A stretch of DNA of 64,000 nucleotides from Cadophora sp. MPI-SDFR-AT-0126 (lineage: Eukaryota > Ascomycota > Leotiomycetes > Helotiales > Ploettnerulaceae). Position 1 is the first letter of the stretch. Every line of letters starts with the position of its first letter. The stretch lies in assembly GCA_020747065.1 (NCBI GenBank), contig JAGMVK010000013.1:62001-126000 (forward strand). Reading direction: 5' to 3'. The notes below the pieces were generated by a model. The model made no database searches, had not been told where the DNA came from, and saw only the letters and a program-made list of their open reading frames with translations. Below are positions 32,728-44,472 of this stretch, one piece after another. Made by a program: the position numbers and the translations under genes.

Positions 32728-35700
32728 TCAAATTGCCGTCCCTGATACCTGTCCGTCTCCAGCACCCTTCATGCTTTCCTCGATCGCCTTCCTCAACGCT
32801 TCTTCATCCGCCTTACTCATTGGCTCATCATCCACTACTGGTGCTGGTGGTACTTCTTTCTGCTTTCCCTCCTTGGTTTTCCTGTGTTGCTCTTCTAGTA
32901 GACTTTGTTTCTTTACATATTCTATCACAGTCTCTTCTTCGCTCTTTGCCTTGGCAGAATCCTCGTGGCTTTGCTGCAATGCCAGCTTCAACATCCTATC
33001 TTCGTCGCTTGGAATAGGTGGTTCGTCTTTGGACATTTGCATAGCGAGCTTGACGTTCTCGTCTTCATCCGTGTCTACATCATCAACAACTGCAGGTTCC
33101 TGGGAGAGCTTATATTGAGCTAAGCTGGCTTGAATAGCTTTCTCCAGAGCAGCTTGATGCTCGGCTTCCTCATCGGTCATCGTAATAGATTGATGAGATT
33201 GTGTGGGCGTCTCTGGCTCAGAGGTGTGCCTTCCAGAAGACATGATGCTGGCCTGGATGGCTCGTTCAAGCGCCTCTTGGTCAGTGAGAGTAGAACCTTC
33301 AGCACTCTGGAGTTCGCGGATACTGGCTCGAATAGCTCTCTCAATCATCGCATCCTCCTCGGCATTACCACGAGATGTGGCTGCTACTGAAGCGTGGATC
33401 GCGTGCTCGAACTCAGCATTTTGATCCTCCTCTGAAGCTCGAACGATAGGTGTCGTTTGTACAGCACGAGGCTTATGACTGTGTGCTGTATCACGGCGGC
33501 AGAAAGGACAATTTCGGTGACCCGATTCGCCTTCGCTCTTCTTGCGCTCCGCTTCACGACGCGCCTTCCGCTCCTCATGAAGCTTCTTTCTTTCGTCAAA
33601 AGACAAATGCCTCGTCTGCATAAATCCTTTAGGAGTAAGGCGACCTGACTCTTGACCTTCAGGAGCATTCTCTTGGACCTTCATTTTCTCGTTTTGATAC
33701 TCGTCCTTGTGTTCCCGCCATCGAGTTAAGATGTCAAGCCGTTCCTCCGGTGTAGCGGACTGTGCGTCTTCGAATCCCTGAGCGGTTCTTGCGGATATCA
33801 TGTAGTTTAGGACACTGGAACCGAACAACTTTCTGACTTCTTTGTGGATGCCCATGAATGTGTATCCAGGAATTCCCCAGATAGCTGAATTGGATATGAT
33901 TAGCAACAATATTGTGATGGACCCTAAGGTACTGACCAGCTCCGGGTTTTAAAACCAATCCTCCAATACCTTTCCCAATACCTTTGATGAGGCCTGCGGC
34001 ACCTTCCTTCTCAGCACCCCGAAGAGGTTGTGTGACTAGTCCAGTGATGCCGTCAAACATGCCATAGCCAAATTCCTGTACGGCATCAGTATCTCGTATA
34101 AAAATTGACAAAACTTGAGCTTACCTTGCCTGCAGCTTTGAGCCCGCTTTGAAAGTCCGTGACTTTCTCTTGAGGACGAACAGTATCGTCTCCATAAAGC
34201 TTTGGGGCATTGTGAAATCCACGAGCAATGCCCAACGTGAAATCCATGGGTGATTTCAAACCAGCACCGACGATACGAGAAATGCCCTTTCCGGCTCGTG
34301 TTGCGTTATCAATTGTCAGCTTTGTTGGGTCAAACTCTTCTGTTTGTCTACGTCGATGGCCAAATGGCGAACCGCTTCGGGATCCTGGCCGACGATCCTT
34401 CGAATTAGATCGTGATAACGAGCCCCGGTCTCTTGAGGAGGATCTAGAGCCAGACCTGCAGAGTGTGCCACTGAGAGCTTGCTTCAACGAATTTCCACGC
34501 CCTGATGTCGTGCCGGACGCAGGAGTGTCGGTGACGGGTGTCTCGCCCGAGGATCGTCCCGTATCGTAAGAAGTCTTCGGCGTGGTAGTCGAAGTAGAGC
34601 CATGGCGTGATGAAGAATCTGTATCACTAATAGTTTTATCAAGGCTTAGATCAGTTCGAGAAGTCGATGCAGAAGCCGAGGTAGAAACCACGGGTGTATC
34701 TTCGCCAGAGCCAGGTTTCTCTCCTGACTTTGTACTAGCTGCACTCATTGTCTCGGCACGCTTGATGTTTGTTTTCTTGACAGCTCTGAATATCTCAATT
34801 GGGAAATCTGCAACACCCATGCCAAGGCTGGCAATGGTACCCAGTAGGGCTGATGCACCTCCTGAGATGGGGTCCCAAGGGCCTTCCTCAGTTTCGTATT
34901 CTCGTGGGCGATACCTGAATCATGTTAATACTCGAATGTAATCGAAATTCCAGAGATCTTACAATTTGAGATCACCAAAGTCCAAGAGCCCTTCACTAGA
35001 AAGGACATGGGCAGCCAATGCACTTAGGCGTGTCTGTGTTCGCTTCACACGCCAGACAGCTACTCTGCTAGGAGCAAGAGAACATCGTAAGTGATCGACG
35101 TCCAGCATGTCGTGGAAGCTCTTTGCGCCAGTCTCATCACCTTTCTCTTCCTTGATCCTTGAACCAAGTTCCTTGGCTCTCTCCAAGGTCTCTGGTTTGA
35201 GCGCTTCAGTGAGGGCAGCAGCTAACTTATCGGCAGTGAGCTGCTTGTATGGAATGGGGACTGGGCCGGCTCCTGCGCGTGCAACCATGGCGCCCCAAAA
35301 CGGTTGATCGCCAAAGAATGGGACAACAACAGTTGGCTTGCCAGTAGCGATACCTGCAGCAGTAGTTCCAGCGCCGCCATGATGCACCACAGCCGATACA
35401 TGTTGAAACAACCAATCGTGGGGTACGTTTCCGAGCATAAATACCCCTTCAGGAATTCCCAGGTCATCAGCTCCAAGACCTCCCCAACCCTTGGACACTA
35501 GAGCTCTAACACCAGCTTTCTTGACTGCCTCAAAAATGAGCTTAGTCATCGCATCTGGGTCATCGACTACAATCGAGCCAAAGCCAATATAAACTGGTGG
35601 CGGGCCAGCAGCAAGATATGCAGCAAGCTCTGGATCTGGCGTGTATGAGGAAGCTAACGACAAGAAGTAGAAACCAGAAATGGAGATATGTTGACCCCAA

Positions 35701-37145
35701 TCTCTGGGCTTCGGAATGAGTGCAGGCGACCTGAACTTGTCAGCCATTATGAGTGCAGAGAACTTACGCGAATACTTACCAACAATAGGTATATGGCACA
35801 CGTAGACGACTCAACATTCCCGGAGCCCAAATCAGAGAAATTGGCTCTAGACCGAGAGCTCGTTCACGGAAACGGTTGATAACATCTCCAAGACCTTGCC
35901 ATGTCATCATTTCCACCAAAGCATACGAGACGAAATTTGTCATGTTCACATCAGCGTTGGATGACTGGATGTTGGCAAGAGGATGGGGAAATTGTTGGGT
36001 CGGTGACCAGGGCATTCTAGATAAATGTCAATGATGAGTTCATATACAAGAGATGTGTAAACATACGTGAACATCATATGCAATGGGATCCCCATCTTCT
36101 CTGCGATATGTATATGGGCAAAACTGGGCGGGTTGGCAATAATGGCGTCGGCGATGAATGGTCGATCGGCAGGATTGGTTTCCATACTGATACCAGCATC
36201 GAATCCTAGGTCATCAGTACTGGATGTCCTGGGTGGGGCCCCAAGACCGTCACCAGCCTCAATGCAGGATCTCCAGCAGCCCAAGACAATTTCCTCCATT
36301 CCTTTCCTTCTCTTACCAACATCGCCGCTTTTCAGAGAGTCAAATCCCGGCATTAAACCAGGGTTCTTGACCATAAAAGCCATGAGTTCGGAAGGATCAC
36401 CACCAATGCTGAAGAACTCTAGTCCATTCTCTTCAACGAAGGGCTTGAAGGTAGGATGCGTTGCAAGTCGTACACGGTGACCATACGTAGCCTTGAGGGT
36501 CTTTCCCAGAGCCACAAATGGCTGTACATCTCCTCTAGATCCAACCACATGGATAACAACATTGAGTTTTGGAGGTGGTGTTTGACCTGGTAGGCCCCCC
36601 AGCGCAGGTGGAATATAGCCGGGAGGAAGTGGGTGCTCCTTCTCTTGTGCAACCAAAGACAGCTGATTCCGTAATGCTGGTACAAGGAGATCCGAAAGCT
36701 TTCTTGTCTTCTGGTTGATATTGATGTTGATCCGACCATCTTCCGTAATTTTTGCCTTGGTATCGAATCCATCCTGGCTAAGCTCTATCTGATCGTGCTT
36801 CTCACCATATGCCGGAGGAGCTTCGGTCGAGCCATCTGTTGACAGTAGGTTTGGAACTTGGAGGTTGTTCGACCTGCAGAGTACGATTGTTAGCCTCTAT
36901 TCAACCAATTTCTCCGCGCCGCAAACTCACTTTCCACCTTTTTGTGTCCGAACGCTTCGACTACTAACATGGGTGTTGGATCTGGAGAAATGTGGTCTAT
37001 GGATTTTTGAGGCTTGCCTCGATATCGCTTCTGGTTCGTCGTCTTCGAAGTTTCCTATGATCGCAGCCTCTGCGCAGGCAATGATCGAGGAGGGGACAGC
37101 AGCATCTGCCGGGCCTGCGCCCTCTTTCGCGGTTTTGGAAGCCAT
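32728..37145 (-). CDS. Sterol-glucosyltransferase-like protein with VPS13/ATG2-like region and UIM array
   Basis: Seven exons (37145-36931, 36873-36067, 36016-35780, 35730-34963, 34914-34125, 34075-33937, 33884-32728) join in frame to 1,370 residues. All six introns are 48-57 nt. GT1/GT28-type domain: the N-terminal half begins NVVIHVVGSRGDVQPF (about 180-195), with MFTMPWSPTQQFPHPLANIQ. The donor half holds GSIVVDD and the signature VHHGGAGTT (about 535-543), with FFGDQPFWG. This matches UDP-glucose:sterol glucosyltransferases, which make steryl glucosides, but no PH or GRAM domain as in ATG26 is present. A region at about 870-1010 (FGYGMFDGITGLVTQPL, GLIKGIGKGIGGLVLKP) resembles the amphipathic C-terminal part of VPS13/ATG2 lipid-transfer proteins. 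After a CPFCRR motif, six or seven UIM-like helices (ERAIQASI, EKAIQASL, KLAMQMS, RKAIEESM) span about 1140-1360. Likely a membrane-associated sterol enzyme that binds ubiquitin; similar to Colletotrichum chip6-type proteins. Confidence 0.9.
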
Positions 37146-38514
37146 TGTGACGACCTGCCGAGGATGAGCTATGCTTCTTAGTCGTAGGAACGATTTCCTA
37201 CAGCTTCAGCTTCTTATTCTTCCATCGATAGCCTCTCCTGAGCGCGTAGTATAGCTGTTGTGCTTCCGGCGACGATTTGTTGTGGGGGCGGGGCGATATT
37301 GATTACTCTGGAGTGCCGTAACACCGTTGGATCTTGGTGATTTGGAAATCAGACGCCGCAAGTCTGCGGTAGGCTCTTGATAACGCAAGCTCGCCCAGTA
37401 TCGCCAGTTGAGGATATGAAGATGGTGAATGAGCGGGGTGGGGTGTTTTGGGCTCCAGAGCAAGTAAGTGCATGTGCAGCGCGAGCGCAAGGGAATGATG
37501 GATGGCGGGGCAAACAGGCACGGTCTTGGGCTGGGCGATGACGAACGGATTTTAACTTTTCAGGACCACAGCCATGCCACAGCACTATCATACATTAACT
37601 TTCCTCGCTCTGAAGTTTCTACGATCACAAACATTGTGGTAATCATCATTCTACCAAATTCCATGTCCCTCCTACCCATTCGAGGAATTCACATTACATG
37701 AAATGAGTGAGGTCTGAATTAAGCGTCGAATGGAGCTGGCGAGTGCTGCTTACTTCCTCCTGCATAGCTGGCTAGACCCGAAGCTGTCACCATTCATTTG
37801 GGTTATCGCCGCTGCCATGGATGCAGCCCTCACGAATGAGAGCCCCTGAGTGGTGCCTTTGGTCAAGCATCGGAAGAGGTGCATAATGAGCCAGGTCGTG
37901 ACAGCAAGTCGCTAGAAGAATCGACGTGTGGCTTTTCTTGGAAAGTGGCGGTTTTCTTCAGAGTCGAGTCTTGGTTGTCATTGCCTCAAAGTAGATAATC
38001 AACATATGTGAGTTGTTTATAATTTGAAGTCTATCATGTTGGAATTATTCTCTGTTTGTTTGTTCAGGGAGAGTCTACTTACCAGGATCACGTCAAGCTC
38101 TGTACTCGGCGAATCGACATTCCGGAATAAGAGCCTGCAAAGTAGGAGACACGTTCCTCTTAGGTGTCCATTGTGAAACCATTTTTCATATGCTATTATA
38201 CTCTGCCTCGATTGAGGGGGCTTTATTGGCTATACATTGAAAGCTCGATCGTTCGTTCCACATCTGAGATGAGTTAACGGCAAAGGATTGAGAAGCCTCG
38301 AGTTCTTGTGGCAAGGACTGTTTTTGAAAGCTTTTTGGTTGCGTGATCCGAAAAGAATGACGATAAGACTGTGTTGTGTCTCTGTCATTGAAGTTTGAAT
38401 ACCACAGTCCATTCATACAGTTGCGCCACGAGTTCATCTGCACCCCACTTGGCCAGAGTATTGCGTGAACTCATCTCCCCCGAGATGCCCAGCCGAATTA
38501 CAAGTGTGGACAAG

Positions 38515-39160
38515 CTACTTTTCAGGACCGCAACAGTACAGTCTGAACAGATGCTTAGCTTCTCTGGCGTGCATAAGCTGCGTCAATAGCATTCTTGATT
38601 TGTTATGCTGTGACCCAGTGACTCGAAGGGCTGCCAGTTGCAGTTTAACAGAAGCGGAGGAGAAATAATCGTACATCAACCTCGCCAGCTTTGAGTTTTG
38701 AGCGGGGATTTTCAGAACAGCGAGATCGAGGTCTGCGAGTCGCTCGGAAACCATCTTGGTGGTGATGAGTTCAATCGGTGAATTGAAGTAATGTTTCGTG
38801 ATTATGTCGAGATATGTACTGATGAGTGATCAGTTACTGCAAGCAGAAGGCAGCGCAAATATTTCCGTTCAAATACTTTTCTATTCGTGCGTAAGTGGTG
38901 ATAGACCGGCACAATTTTGCCTGCGACGATGAAGGAATTTGTTCATTCTGAAGTTAACTAATGTTTTTGGATGCCTTGAGAATATGAGATGAATGTGAGT
39001 TTTTATGACGTACGACTTAGAATTATCTTATAGATTGGAAATTTGGAATGCAAAATTTCCCCTCCAACGATGCCGCGCAATTTAGGACCTCTGATTTACA
39101 TTCGAAGGACCAGAAACCGATACTTGAATGTACTCTGTGTAAATGATTGCAATCCACCCT
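38515..39160 (-). pseudogene. Possible degenerate BTB/POZ-like gene
   Basis: The clearest part ends at TAG 38515 and reads YLDIITKHYFNSPIELITTK, then MVSERLADLDLAVLKIP and KLARLMYDYFSSASVKLQL, a fluent protein. Upstream, in other frames, are QAKLCRSITTYARIEKYLNG (about 38947-38837) and VDCNHLHRVHS with SEVLNCAASLEGNF (39160 to about 39027). The order (a Cys/His strand segment, a Cys-Ala helix, then a Y-A-x-x-E-K-Y helix) recalls a fungal BTB domain followed by its BACK-like helices. The segments are in different frames, separated by stops, and the only GT-AG pairs between the last two are too short to be introns. I therefore call it a probable relic. The assignment is tentative. Confidence 0.3.
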
Positions 39161-40102
39161 CTAAAAAGTACCCGAGATGAGTACTCCTGGATCTGATCCT
39201 TTCTTGGGTTTGTGGGGTTTTGGTTTGAAGTGAGGACATTGGATTTCGTGGCAAGAAGTAAACATGCCTGTTTCGTGAAGCGAGCATGGGAACACTACTC
39301 TGAAATCGCTTGAAGAACGGTTGGAAAACACAAGTTCTAAAGATTCGTGTCTCCTGAGAGGCTTGTATAAATCATTAACCTATTTTTGATCTTCGAGAAT
39401 AAGATCCTTTCGAGAGAGCATCACTTTCTCTCGCCGAGAACAGTCGCTAATCACATCGAGAATACATCAAGCCATTCACGAATTCCGGACACCTGGATGC
39501 CAAGAAATTGTACTTGACGGATTCTTGCCTTGCCAGTCCTGACCATCGCTCATGCCATCCATACTATCAAATGCTGGCTGTACTTTTTCTCGTGCTCAGT
39601 TCGGCTGAGTTGCACCACATAAGCCTAGCTGAAAGGGCCAAGAAGGGGATCAGTGGCATTCAGGCGGAGCATGCCAGTGGTCCCGGCTGTGATGTCAAGG
39701 CGTTGATATCTACTGAACTCTGATTCGAAGACCTTCGCCAGATTCCTGGAGGTGCAAATCCCTCCTACTCAGCCTTGATGGACAGATGCTGGTGTCATGT
39801 GACAAAATGCCTATGACGATTTGGCCGCGTCTACACCCTATGGGAGTTATTATTTTAAGCTCCCCAAGACGACTTTGTCTCGCTTGCGTCGATCTTGACA
39901 TGCATTTTCTAAGCTAGGTGACAATCTTGTCGCGGCACAGCTTACAGCACAGCCGACTCATCGCGTCTTGGCTGGGTAGCCGGGACTAGGCATCAAGTAG
40001 ATCAATATTGGCATTCATTGTGGCCCGCGGGTTCACGACACTTCCCTGCATTGACGGATATATATTTGGTGGTACGAAGCGCTGGTCCTTCCAAAAATAT
40101 AA

Positions 40103-40108
40103 TATAAA
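40103..40108 (+). promoter_or_regulatory. TATA box of the 40215 gene
   Basis: TATAAA in an AATATAATATAAAGG context lies 107 bases upstream of the ATG at 40215, a normal distance for a fungal core promoter. Confidence 0.5.
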
Positions 40109-40214
40109 GGGACTTTTCGCTTCCGTTCTTTCGTCAACAACATTCACGCCGTAATCCACTCGCTCCGTCCGCCAAACCCTCGCCTTCATAACTAAGTCAG
40201 GGATACAAACAATT

Positions 40215-40960
40215 ATGAAGATCCGCACGCATTACGAGCATTCGAAGTCACCCTGGAGTCGGAAAGTTCTCATCTGGTTATGGTCCTTTCAAACCATCGG
40301 CTCTATCATCGTCACTGCCTTCGCTGCAGCTCTACTAGTAAGTCAATCACGTCCCTTGGTCACTTCAGCCATGAAAAGAGTACTGATTATCGAGGTATAG
40401 GACAAACGAGACGGCCTCAAAGAGCGCTGGGATGATGGCTTAGCAGATGCTCTGTTCTTGATGTAAGTAGATATCCTTTTTACTACCACACAGAAAGCTG
40501 ACGTGAACGTCTAGAACCTCCTTCCTGGTCTTCTCGTCCACTGTTATCAACATCATTTTCACTATTCCCGCGTACATCCACTACAGAAAGAACTCCCTTT
40601 CTCCTATGTGGATGATGATCGGATCGGTCTGGATGGCTCTCTTCTGGTTGACAGTGATCGCAATGTCAGCGTGGGCTATCGCTTGGAGCGCGCCAATCTT
40701 CCAAGTGTACGAGGTCTCGTGTTTGCTGAACATGACTGTTGGGTGAGTGAATCTCTCTTTTCAAAGCTCCTATCATTCTTGACCTCTTGCTGATAATGCT
40801 CAGCTTCCCATACATTGGCGGTCTGGTCTACTACAGTGTCGTCTACGATCGCTGGAGGAAGAACCACAAGCGCACGGCCGACGCCGAAGCCACGAACGAC
40901 AGAAACAGTTTGGACAGCAGAAAGCCATTCGCCAAAGATCAGGGCATCACCAAAGAATAG
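40215..40960 (+). CDS. Four-TM MARVEL-like membrane protein
   Basis: Four exons (40215-40337, 40401-40462, 40515-40742, 40804-40960) join in frame to 189 residues. Donors are GTAAGT, GTAAGT and GTGAGT. Four membrane spans are predicted: LIWLWSFQTIGSIIVTAFAAALL, FLVFSSTVINIIFTIPAYI, WMMIGSVWMALFWLTVIAMSAWAIAW and FPYIGGLVYYSVVY. The short second exon supplies a charged loop (DKRDGLKERWDDG). This layout, with Trp in the third and fourth spans and a short charged tail, fits the fungal MARVEL-type proteins of the plasma membrane, which have mostly unknown roles. Small, with no signal peptide other than the first span. Confidence 0.85.
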
Positions 40961-41459
40961 GCCAGGTCGGATAGCTGCAGACGAAGGAGCGATGGATCGC
41001 ACGACGAATTAACGATAGAGAACACGCACTCGATACGGAGATGATGTTTAATGGATGGAGATCAGAGGTCTGAGAGTGGAAGTAGTAATGCCTAATAATC
41101 GCAAGCACTTAATGTATAATCACGGTCATGACTATCTATTCCTGACATACAGGAACACAAATTTTGGTGTCGTTGAGACAGACTATTCGGGTACTGATTG
41201 GCTCCCAGATTGTATCCTCGCTACCGTCGTCCAGTCAGGCCTCTCATTCGGTTAATGTGGTCCAGTTTATGTCATGTACGGCATCAGCTTGGCCGCATTT
41301 CACTATCAACGCATTCTGTATCACGTCAGATTCTCGATTGAGTCAGTGTCAATTGCAAGTACATATGGAGGTAGAACCAAGCTCATAAAGGAGGCTCTCC
41401 CCCCTGCCGTGCCATCTCATTCCATATTTCCGGTTTGAATATATTTTCCCCCCTCTTTC
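40961..41459. other. Intergenic between two plus-strand genes
   Basis: Contains the 3' end of the membrane-protein gene and the promoter of the monooxygenase. Nothing else was recognised. Confidence 0.6.
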
Positions 41460-43010
41460 ATGATGCCGCCCTCCTTTAATGTCCTGATAGTTGGTGGTGG
41501 ACTTGGTGGCCTTGCTGCATCAGTGGCACTAGGACAAAAAGGCCACAAAGTGACGGTTCTCGAATCGACTGCCAAATTGCAAACAATCGGAGGCGGTATT
41601 GGAATTCCCCCAAACTCGATGCGAGTTTGGGATTATCTTGGACTGATCGACAGGCTCAAAGCTGCGGCTGAGACTCAGGGTCGAAGGACCCTGTATTTCA
41701 GACGGTATACCGGAGACCTGATTTGTGAAAGCGGGTTGCAGGAGCAAGCTTGGAACTATGAGTAAGTTGGGTCGCCTTGTAGGTTGTGCTATGATTGAGG
41801 GGAGTTGTTGACTAGCGAAAAGCACTGTCGCGATTCACCGTGGACAGCTCCAGCAACTTCTCGTTGAAGCGGCGCACGAAGCAGGCGTAACGATCCTAGT
41901 CAACACTCGAATCATCGAAATCGATGATGGTGGTCCATCGCCAGTAGCAGTGACCAAAGGTGGACAACGAATTGAGGCGGATCTCATAATCGGTGCTGAT
42001 GGTAAAAATCCTCAGCTATTTTCTGCAGCCAGCTGAACTTAACGCTTAACCAACAGGAGCAAAATCTACAATCAGAAACATGATGTATCCAGACATTCAA
42101 CTCAGCAGCTCCATAAACTGCTATCGCGCTGTCGTCCCTGGTAATTTGATCAAATCAGACCCTGACCTCGCGCCTTTGCTAGAATGCTCCACGATTTGGT
42201 GGGGTCCAGAGCGATCCGTAGTGTGCATGGCCATCCAAGACAAAACAATGCTCTCGGTAGAATGTCCGCATCCTGGGAATACGGCCACGGCTGGAGAGTG
42301 GAACAAACCTGGCGACGTAGATGCCTTGAAGGAGACTTACTCAGACTTCGACCCCGTCGTCAAGAAGTTGTTAGCGAAGATTGAGCCGAAAAATCTCTTG
42401 GTCTGGAAATTGAATCAATTGCCGGAGTTGAAGACGTGGGTCTCTGGGAGCGGGAAGGTCGTGCTTTTGGGTGATGGTATATGGGATGAAACAAATTGAG
42501 AATATCTACTGACGGGTGTGTAGCTGCCCATGCTATTATGCCGTACTCTGGTCAGGGACATGCAATGGCGATTGAGGATTCCGCATGCCTCGCGGAATGT
42601 ATCTCTCGCGCCAATTCAGCATCCTCCATACCCGACGCCCTTCGCGCCTTCGAAACTATCCGCAAACCTCGGAACAAACACATGGCTGATTATGCACTAT
42701 TCAATGCTCACACATGGCAGCTGCCAGACGGCGAGGAGCAACGCAGACGAGATGAGAGGCTTGCCAAAGCACCACTTTTCAGTGCTCGAAACTGGGATGG
42801 AAAGCATGTTGATGAGTTTCCGGGCATGCCACCAAGCCCATCGTATTATCCGTGGATGCTGGGACATGACGTTGTGGATTTTGTAAGCTGGGAACACTTT
42901 TTATTTGTTTTGTTTCAAGAAAGGGGTAATTGGCTGACCGAGAAAATGCTTAGACGAGGAGGAAATTGGATGAGATCTGGCCCTCGAACAACGTGAATGG
43001 GTGTTCGTAG
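41460..43010 (+). CDS. FAD-dependent monooxygenase (salicylate hydroxylase-like)
   Basis: A group A flavin hydroxylase that uses NAD(P)H and oxygen on small aromatic or related substrates. Five exons are predicted (41460-41761, 41823-42001, 42057-42476, 42524-42882, 42954-43010), 438 residues. The dinucleotide-binding motif VLIVGGGLGGLAASVALGQ is near the start and leads to VTVLES. The middle has the DG motif region (LIIGADGAKSTIR). The second FAD motif is VVLLGDAAHAIMPYSGQGHAMAIEDSACLAE, and a R-x-P-R helix follows (FETIRKPRNKHMADY). Exon 2 must start after AAAAG at 41822, since the CTAG nine bases earlier would shift the frame. The last intron (GTAAGC to CTTAG, 71 nt, GCTGACC branch) is also open in frame; leaving it in gives a 457-residue form with another C-terminus. 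Substrate unknown; no cluster partner is evident. Confidence 0.9.
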
Positions 43011-43198
43011 GGAGCTCTTGAGAGCCCCTGCTGAATACTCATGAGCATTCAGATACTGAATTATGCGAATTTAAAATGCTAGATACAACTCTTTCATTGC
43101 CTTGCCTTGCTGCCTGATTGCAGCGCACGAATCTCGCTTCCAGTGAGAAATGACATACCCACCACGCCTTGACAGAGCACTAACTTCTGCGCATCTAA

Positions 43199-44472
43199 TC
43201 ATTCAAACAGCGAGCAAGCCGGAAACCTGTACTCTGTCTCACAGTTAGCTCCACAAGCTACCAAAAAACACGACAGAAACTCACGATCAAACAGACTCTC
43301 AAAGAAGTCCACTTCTCTCACATAGCAAAAATCCGTCGTCTTGTACCAATAGGTTTCATTCGCGATAGTGCTATCCGTGCTCTCATAGCACTGCATCCAC
43401 ACACCCATGCCGAATTCGTACTTTTTCAACACCTTTGACGTACCCACTGGCGTTTGATGGCAGAACGCATAGTCCTCGCCGACTGTAATGTTGATCAAGT
43501 AGCGTTTTTGCAGCTCTGCGCTTGCTTCTGCAAGTGGTGCTGGGAGGGGTACTGGCTCTGGCTCGGGAGAAGCAGTCCGCTGCTGGACATGGCTCCAAGA
43601 TGCTCCCTTGATTTTGGACTGTCCAGATGCGGGCTTCTGGATGAGCTCATCGTCTTCAACGGGAGCGGCCTGGGTATCGGTGTAGTTTACTTGCAAGAAA
43701 CCGATGGGTCCGCAGTTGTCGAGGATGTCTTTATCGGCGGGTTCTTCTAGGTGGATCTGATTGATGTAACAGTTATCAGTGGTCTTCACCCAAGTTCTGC
43801 GGAATGTTAGCTTCAGGTTTATACCCAGGAGATTTCAGGATTTGGATGATCGAGGAAGTGGGACTTACGTATCATCGATGACTGCTTCTCCATCGTCAGT
43901 CCAGCAGGTTACTGTCAGATCAGTGCCTGGCTTTTGGTACTTGATAGTTTCGCATGATGCATTATCTGGGCAAATATTGCACTCAGAATCGTACTTCACG
44001 GTCGCTTCGTCGTAGGTGAGGTGCTTCTCCTCCGATGCTTTGCCGCAGTAGGAGAGATCAGTCTCGTCTATCAATTCATCAATCAGTCGGTTCTCCAATG
44101 CCCGGGAAGTAATGGGTTTCCAGTTACTCACACTCGCCACTGTACTCTACCAAGTCGTACTGCGTTACGTAGCAATTGTCCGACGTTCTTAGCCAAGTTC
44201 TGGTCTCAGTGAGCAATCTTGTTCTTTCTCAGAGAAAATCCCACGTACGCATCTCCGTCAATGACCGTCCCCCTCGTCCAACACACCAGCGTCACTTGAG
44301 TATCATATTCATAGAAGGCCTTGTTCGTACACAGTGAATACGGGCAAGTTTTACATTCCGTCTCCACGCCTGGTTCCAACGTATTATTGATCGGTGGTTT
44401 GAAAGCAGCATCCGCTCCCAATATCAGAAGACTGATGAGTAGAATTGTTGCGAGGCTGGTAGACGGCGCCAT
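43199..44472 (-). CDS. Secreted cysteine-rich protein with three repeats
   Basis: Five exons (44472-44249, 44199-44132, 44067-43869, 43796-43285, 43233-43199) join in frame to 345 residues. A signal peptide of about 22 residues ends ADA. Three related units follow. Unit 1: ECKTCPYSLC, VTLVCWTRG, TWLRTSDNCYVTQ. Unit 2: ECNICPDNASC, LTVTCWTDDG, TWVKTTDNCYINQ. Unit 3: DYAFCHQTP, GVWMQCYES, YWYKTTDFCYVRE. Each ends in a W-x-(R/K)-T-(S/T)-D-x-C-Y block, and each repeat is split by an intron at nearly the same place, just before that block. Between units 2 and 3 lies a Pro/Glu-rich linker ending in LQKR, a probable Kex2 site. It is likely extracellular with disulfide-bonded modules. Family and function unknown to me; a candidate effector or wall protein. 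Confidence 0.85.

Larger units (their letters stand above)
37146..40214. other. Gene-poor stretch of 3 kb
   Basis: This separates the divergent genes at 37145 (-) and 40215 (+). Apart from the possible BTB-like relic at 38515-39160 I find no supported gene. A TATAAA-like box at 39366 followed by a leader-like tract precedes a 50-codon frame at 39571-39723 that starts with a hydrophobic segment (MLAVLFLVLSSAE). It could be a tiny secreted peptide, but nothing else supports it. Confidence 0.5.

Noticed and set aside
34228..34941. Plus-strand frames of 113 and 119 codons
   Set aside because: Antisense shadows of Ser/Arg-rich coding sequence in the glucosyltransferase gene.
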